Below, piece by piece: positions 42,301 through 46,107 of a stretch of DNA of 46,107 nt. Under the pieces are notes generated by a model, which had not been told where the DNA came from, made no database searches, and saw only the letters and a program-made list of their open reading frames with translations. Source of the stretch: Atopobiaceae bacterium (GTDB taxonomy: Bacteria; Actinomycetota; Coriobacteriia; Coriobacteriales; Atopobiaceae); the NCBI GenBank assembly GCA_017941705.1, contig JAGAVX010000168.1, positions 1 through 46,107 on the forward strand. Reading direction: 5' to 3'. Numbering within the stretch: the first letter of the stretch is position 1; the number at the start of each line of letters is the position of its first letter. Made by a program: the position numbers and the translations under genes.

Positions 42301-43263
42301 ATGAATCCGACGCATGTGAGACTGACCATTCCCGACAATGTCGACCCTACGCTTCTGATGGGCCCGACAGACCTGCTGCTGCGCAGGATCGAGCGGTCGT
42401 TTGACGCGATGGTGACCGTTAGGGGCAACACGATAGCGCTGGTGGGCCCGGCTGACGTCGTCAATCAGGTGACGACGGTTTTCTCACGTCTCATCTCGTT
42501 GGTCGAGGCAGGGCAGGTTCCCGGCGAAGCCGATGTCGACCTCATCATCGGCCAGGTGACGCACGGCGCGTCCGAGATACCCGACCTTGGCGGTGACATT
42601 CTCCTCACGTATCGCGGCAAGGCTCTGCAGCCCAAGACGGCGGGGCAGAAGCGCTACATCGATGCCATCAGGAGCAAGACCATCACCTTTGGCATCGGTC
42701 CTGCGGGTACGGGCAAGACCTACCTCGCCATGGCGATGGCCGTTGCGGCGCTCAAGCGTCATGAGGTCGCGCGCATCGTGCTTGTGCGACCGGTCGTGGA
42801 GGCGGGAGAGTCTCTCGGATATCTTCCGGGCACGCTCCAGGAGAAGCTTGACCCCTACATCAGGCCACTCTACGACGCGCTCTTCGACATGACTGACATG
42901 GAGCGCGGAAACGCCCTCATCGAGCAGGGAATCATCGAGATCGCGCCTCTTGCGTTCATGCGCGGCCGCACCATGAACAACGCTTTCGTGATTCTCGACG
43001 AGGCACAGAACACGACGCCCGACCAGATGAAGATGTTCCTCACGCGCCTCGGCTTCTCGTCGAAGTTTGTCGTGACCGGCGACGTCACCCAACGCGATCT
43101 GCTTGGCGTGAACGGGCTTGATGTGGCGCGTCGAGTGCTCGAGGGCATCGATGACATCGCTTTCGTGGACCTCGACCGCAACGACATCGTTCGTCACTCG
43201 CTTGTCGCTCGTATCGTCGACGCCTACGACGCTGACGAGGTGCGCGAGAAGGGGGCACGCTGA
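42301..43263 (+). CDS. PhoH-family ATPase
   Basis: A 320-residue PhoH-like protein. An N-terminal KH-like region (LTIPDNVDPTLLMGPTDLLLRRIERSF) precedes a P-loop ATPase core with GPAGTGKTYLA, LVRPVVEAGESLGYLPG, ILDEAQNTTPDQMKMFLTRLG and VTGDVTQ. The family is linked to RNA metabolism. GGAGG lies 4 bases before ATG 42301; the frame continues upstream through mtaB as a shadow. It is followed by ybeY with one base between, the well-conserved phoH-ybeY pair. Confidence 0.93.
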   Translation: MNPTHVRLTIPDNVDPTLLMGPTDLLLRRIERSFDAMVTVRGNTIALVGPADVVNQVTTVFSRLISLVEAGQVPGEADVDLIIGQVTHGASEIPDLGGDILLTYRGKALQPKTAGQKRYIDAIRSKTITFGIGPAGTGKTYLAMAMAVAALKRHEVARIVLVRPVVEAGESLGYLPGTLQEKLDPYIRPLYDALFDMTDMERGNALIEQGIIEIAPLAFMRGRTMNNAFVILDEAQNTTPDQMKMFLTRLGFSSKFVVTGDVTQRDLLGVNGLDVARRVLEGIDDIAFVDLDRNDIVRHSLVARIVDAYDADEVREKGAR

Positions 43264-43264
43264 C

Positions 43265-43771
43265 ATGCTGACCATCGACCTCTGCAACGACGAGGACGTC
43301 GAGACACCCATCACCGAGGACGAGATGAGGGACATCTGCGAGATGGTGCTCGAGCAGGAGGGTGTCGGACGACCCTGCTACCTATCGCTCTCGCTGGTGA
43401 GTGACGCGACCATCCGTACCTACAACGAGCAGTGGCGCGGCGTGGATGCGGCGACCGACGTGATCTCGCTTGAGTGCGAGCGGCCCGACGATCCCGACCT
43501 TGCCGAGGGCGAGCCCTGCGAGCTTGGCGATATCATGCTGGCCCCAGCGTTCATCGCAGCCCAGGCCGGTCGCTATGCGACGACCGTCGCAGACGAGTTC
43601 AGGCTCCTGCTCATCCATGGCATGCTCCATCTGCTGGGGTACGATCACGTTGAGGACGCAGAGGCCGAGGTCATGGAGGCGCGCGAGGACGAGCTGCTCC
43701 GACTGGTAGCGACGGATGCCCCCATGAGCCACGTGACGCTGACAAGACATACGGAGGACGACGACGCATGA
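43265..43771 (+). CDS. ybeY: endoribonuclease YbeY
   Basis: A 168-residue YbeY, a metal-dependent RNase for 16S rRNA 3'-end maturation and ribosome quality control. HGMLHLLGYDH carries the three histidines that bind zinc, and NEQWRGVDAATDVISL is the other conserved block. ATG 43265 begins one base after the phoH stop. Its last codons overlap dgkA (ATGA). Confidence 0.94.
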   Translation: MLTIDLCNDEDVETPITEDEMRDICEMVLEQEGVGRPCYLSLSLVSDATIRTYNEQWRGVDAATDVISLECERPDDPDLAEGEPCELGDIMLAPAFIAAQAGRYATTVADEFRLLLIHGMLHLLGYDHVEDAEAEVMEAREDELLRLVATDAPMSHVTLTRHTEDDDA

Positions 43772-44151
43772 TACCGGGGACGGGGAGAAACCATCCGTCA
43801 TTCAGACGGAGCTTCCTGTTTGCCTTGCAGGGCTTCAGGACGGCAGTCGCGACCGAGCGAAACATCAAAGTCATGCTCGGAGGCTTCGTCTTTGCTGTTG
43901 TCATGGGCATAATCCTGCGCATCGATGCCATTGGCTGGGCCTGCGTGCTGATCTGTTGCGGGGCCGTAATCGTTACGGAACTGGTCAATACGGCAATCGA
44001 GACCATCGTCGACCTCGTGTCCCCCGAGTTCCATCCGCTTGCCGGCCGCGCAAAGGACATTGCCGCGGCAGCATCGTGGACCATGAGCCTGACCTCAGTG
44101 CTGGTCGGGCTGATCGTATATGGACGTGCGCTGCTCGCCCTTCTTGGCTAG
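43768..44151 (+). CDS. diacylglycerol/undecaprenol kinase
   Basis: A 127-residue integral membrane kinase with three membrane helices. VTELVNTAIETIVDLVSPEFHPLAGRAKDIAAA carries the catalytic and metal-binding glutamates of the DgkA family, and GFRTAVATERNIKVM is the amphipathic start. In Gram-positive bacteria this protein usually phosphorylates undecaprenol for cell-wall lipid recycling. It is coupled to ybeY through an ATGA overlap and lies before era, a standard order. Confidence 0.92.
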   Translation: MIPGTGRNHPSFRRSFLFALQGFRTAVATERNIKVMLGGFVFAVVMGIILRIDAIGWACVLICCGAVIVTELVNTAIETIVDLVSPEFHPLAGRAKDIAAAASWTMSLTSVLVGLIVYGRALLALLG

Positions 44152-44186
44152 CGGAGCATACGTGAGAGAAAGGTGGTGTCCCGCGT

Positions 44187-45107
44187 ATGGCGGATACCCC
44201 AGAAGAGACCCCCTTTACCAGTGGATTCGTTGCCCTCGTCGGCCGCCCGAGCGTTGGCAAGTCAACGCTGCTCAACGCGTGTATGGGAGACAAGGTGGCC
44301 ATCACCAGCCCCGTGGCGCAGACGACGAGGAGGCGCCTTCGCGCGGTGGTGAACCTGCCCAACTCGCAGCTCGTCATCGTCGACACGCCGGGGCTGCACA
44401 AGCCAAAGGACGCGCTTGGCAAGGAGCTCAACCGCGTCGCACTGAGCGAGGTGGGCGACGTAGATGCCGTGGCGATGCTCATTGACGCCACCAAGCCGGT
44501 TGGCAGGGGAGACCAATGGGTCGCCAACCATGTGGAGGCCTCGCCAGCTCCCTACAAGCTGCTTGTCATCACGAAGGCCGACGCCGCAAAGCCTGGCCAG
44601 GTGGACGCGCAGCTCGAGGCGGCGCGCAAGCTCGCTCACTTTGACGACGAGATCGTCCTGTCGGCACAGGAGGGTTTCAACGTCGACGCTTTCATTCGAA
44701 TGGTCAGCGAACATCTACCCGAAGGGCCGCAGTGGTTCCCTGACGATATGGACATCGACGCGACTCCCGAGGAGTTGGTTGCGGAGTTCGTCCGCGAGAA
44801 GGTGCTCCTGCACATGCGCGACGAGATCCCACACTCGGTGGGTGTCCTCTGCGACGACATCGAATGGTCGAAGGGTGACCACGCATCGGTGACGGCGACG
44901 GTATTTGTCGAGCGCGAGAGCCAGAAGGGCATGGTCATAGGCAAGGGAGGACGAATGATCAAGCGCATCGGCACCGAGGCGCGCCCTGACATCCAGCGCT
45001 TGCTCGGTGCTGGCAGCGTCTATCTCGACCTCCAGGTGAGTGTGCAGCCCCAATGGCGTCGGGACGCGAATGTCATCAGGCGTCTCGGCTACCAGGCGGA
45101 GGACTAG
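44187..45107 (+). CDS. era: GTPase Era
   Basis: A 306-residue Era, a GTPase that binds 16S rRNA and aids 30S assembly. The P-loop GRPSVGKST is at 19-27, switch II DTPGLHKPK, specificity motif ITKAD, and a C-terminal KH domain has VIGKGGRMIKRIGTEARPDIQ. AGAGAAAGG precedes the ATG. It lies between dgkA and recO, a conserved arrangement. Confidence 0.96.
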   Translation: MADTPEETPFTSGFVALVGRPSVGKSTLLNACMGDKVAITSPVAQTTRRRLRAVVNLPNSQLVIVDTPGLHKPKDALGKELNRVALSEVGDVDAVAMLIDATKPVGRGDQWVANHVEASPAPYKLLVITKADAAKPGQVDAQLEAARKLAHFDDEIVLSAQEGFNVDAFIRMVSEHLPEGPQWFPDDMDIDATPEELVAEFVREKVLLHMRDEIPHSVGVLCDDIEWSKGDHASVTATVFVERESQKGMVIGKGGRMIKRIGTEARPDIQRLLGAGSVYLDLQVSVQPQWRRDANVIRRLGYQAED

Positions 45108-45114
45108 CGATAGC

Positions 45115-45867
45115 ATGGCTGGCGGCCGCAAGGCAACTCGACTGACCGCGATCGTGCTCGGGCGAACCAAGCTCGCCGAGCAGGACCTGATACTGACGCT
45201 GCTCTCGCAGGACGGCGCTCAGGTCAGGGCGGTCGCAAAGGGAGCGCGTAAGCCAGGAGGCAGGCTTGCCTCTCGCGTGGAGCTCTTCTGCGAGACCGAC
45301 TTTCTCATAGCCCATGGACGCTCGCTGGGGATTGTCTCGGAGGCCTCGCTCATAGATGCGCACGACGGGGTGCGCGGCGACCTCGACAAGGTGTCCGCTG
45401 CATCCGCCATCGCTGAGATTGCGCGCCTCACCAGCTACGAGGACATCGTGGATTCCTTCCTGTACCCAATCTGCGCCAAAGCGTTGTGGGCCTGCGAGCA
45501 GGCCGCTGACCAGCCGCACCTGGACCTCGTCGTAGCGGCGTACGCGTTCAAGGTGCTCTCGCATGCCGGTTGGCGACCCGAGCTCCTGTCGTGCATAGCT
45601 TGTGGGGATGAGGCCGTCTCGTTCTTCTCTGCCCCTGCGGGTGGCCTCCTGTGTGCAAGCTGCGCAAAGGACGTAGAGGGTACGACCGAGATGAGCGCTA
45701 CGGAAATCGCATGGCTCAAGGCACTCATCTCGATGCGCTTTGACGAGCTCATTCAGGCGGAGGTGGACGCGGACATTGCCGCACTTCTGGTGTCGCTCGC
45801 TCATTCATGGTGCGCAGTGCATCTCGATGCGCGCATGAAGGCGTTCGAGTTCATGCTGAGCCTTTAA
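45115..45867 (+). CDS. recO: DNA repair protein RecO
   Basis: A 250-residue RecO, which with RecR loads RecA on gapped DNA. An N-terminal OB fold (ATRLTAIVLGRTKLAEQDLILTLLS) is followed by a helical domain with a zinc finger CxxC...CxxC (CIACG and CASC). ATG 45115 is 7 bases after the era stop; the frame continues upstream inside era as a shadow. It is the last gene of the run that starts at mtaB or dnaJ. Confidence 0.93.
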   Translation: MAGGRKATRLTAIVLGRTKLAEQDLILTLLSQDGAQVRAVAKGARKPGGRLASRVELFCETDFLIAHGRSLGIVSEASLIDAHDGVRGDLDKVSAASAIAEIARLTSYEDIVDSFLYPICAKALWACEQAADQPHLDLVVAAYAFKVLSHAGWRPELLSCIACGDEAVSFFSAPAGGLLCASCAKDVEGTTEMSATEIAWLKALISMRFDELIQAEVDADIAALLVSLAHSWCAVHLDARMKAFEFMLSL

Positions 45868-46020
45868 GCCGTTAGGCTAGTGCATGCGTGAATGTACGTC
45901 GACGATGCGCAGGTGCTCTTGATGACAAATTTGGCGTGAATGCATGCCATGTACAAGAAATGCATTGAAGGAAGTTAGGTAGAATCAATCCCTATAACAC
46001 TGATTCGTCCGGAGGTGCGT

Positions 46021-46107
46021 ATGACCATGCGCGTCAGCAAACTGATGAGGTCCGCAGCACGGGCCGCGGCGGCCCTGGGAATCGCGGCGGCGCTGTCCGC
46101 CCTGCCG
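46021..46107 (+). CDS. exported protein, 5' part only
   Basis: A frame open to the window edge. Its 29 visible residues form a typical signal peptide: a basic start with Arg and Lys, then an Ala/Leu-rich core ending SALP. GGAGGT at 46011-46016 is the ribosome site, and TATAAC at 45993-45998 is a candidate -10. The mature protein is outside the window, so no function can be given. The 153-base gap before it holds no other supported feature. Confidence 0.7.
   Translation, partial: MTMRVSKLMRSAARAAAALGIAAALSALP

Overview
The window is gene-dense, GC-rich bacterial chromosome. It pairs Firmicutes-like gene order (rpmB / Asp23 / FakA / recG / rsmD / coaD; comEA-comEC-holA / rpsT-lepA-hemW / dnaJ-mtaB-phoH-ybeY-dgkA-era-recO) with an actinobacterial-type integration host factor next to gmk-rpoZ. 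Together with the high GC content this points to the class Coriobacteriia (an Olsenella/Atopobium/Collinsella-like organism). That placement is inferred from gene content and was not tested by a search. No tRNA, rRNA, CRISPR array, prophage or transposase gene is visible.

Layout. 1-2.1 kb: a small zinc-ribbon protein, an unusual fusion of a HAD phosphatase with thiamine pyrophosphokinase, and divergent rpmB. 2.4-8 kb: a housekeeping operon (Asp23, FakA-like fatty-acid kinase, RecG, RsmD, CoaD). 8-9.3 kb: a PPi-type phosphofructokinase. 9.4-11.7 kb: a complete bacterial tyrosine-kinase regulatory triad of capsule type (modulator, kinase, PHP phosphatase) with no glycosyltransferases beside it, closed by a terminator. 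12-16.5 kb: 6-phospho-beta-glucosidase, an SDR dehydrogenase, an unknown Cys4 protein and a PatB/MalY-type C-S lyase. 16.5-22.2 kb: the pyrimidine cluster pyrR-B-C / pyrK-D-F with a promoter and an attenuator-type leader; pyrE and carAB are absent here. 22.4-24.8 kb: mIHF, gmk, rpoZ, thiI. 24.9-29.2 kb: comEA-comEC-holA. 29.2-33.8 kb: a potassium module inserted between holA and rpsT, made of a three-gene operon on the minus strand (small membrane protein, sensor-less KdpD, KdpE) divergent from kup. 34-45.9 kb: rpsT, lepA, dus, hemW, a membrane-anchored J protein, canonical dnaJ, mtaB, phoH, ybeY, dgkA, era, recO. The window ends inside a new exported protein.

The most interesting non-coding structures are two arrays of direct repeats with an 11-bp period. 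One is a CATAAAG array between kdpD and kup. The other is a GTGCGAC array before comEA, where an intrinsic terminator also abuts the comEA start codon. There are also three long inverted repeats in gaps (11753-11869, 33792-33894, 38520-38594), two of which share a loop core. The most interesting proteins are the HAD-thiamine pyrophosphokinase fusion, the J protein whose second client-binding domain is replaced by membrane helices, the 56-residue membrane protein ahead of kdpD, and the tyrosine kinase with a long tail beyond its tyrosine cluster.
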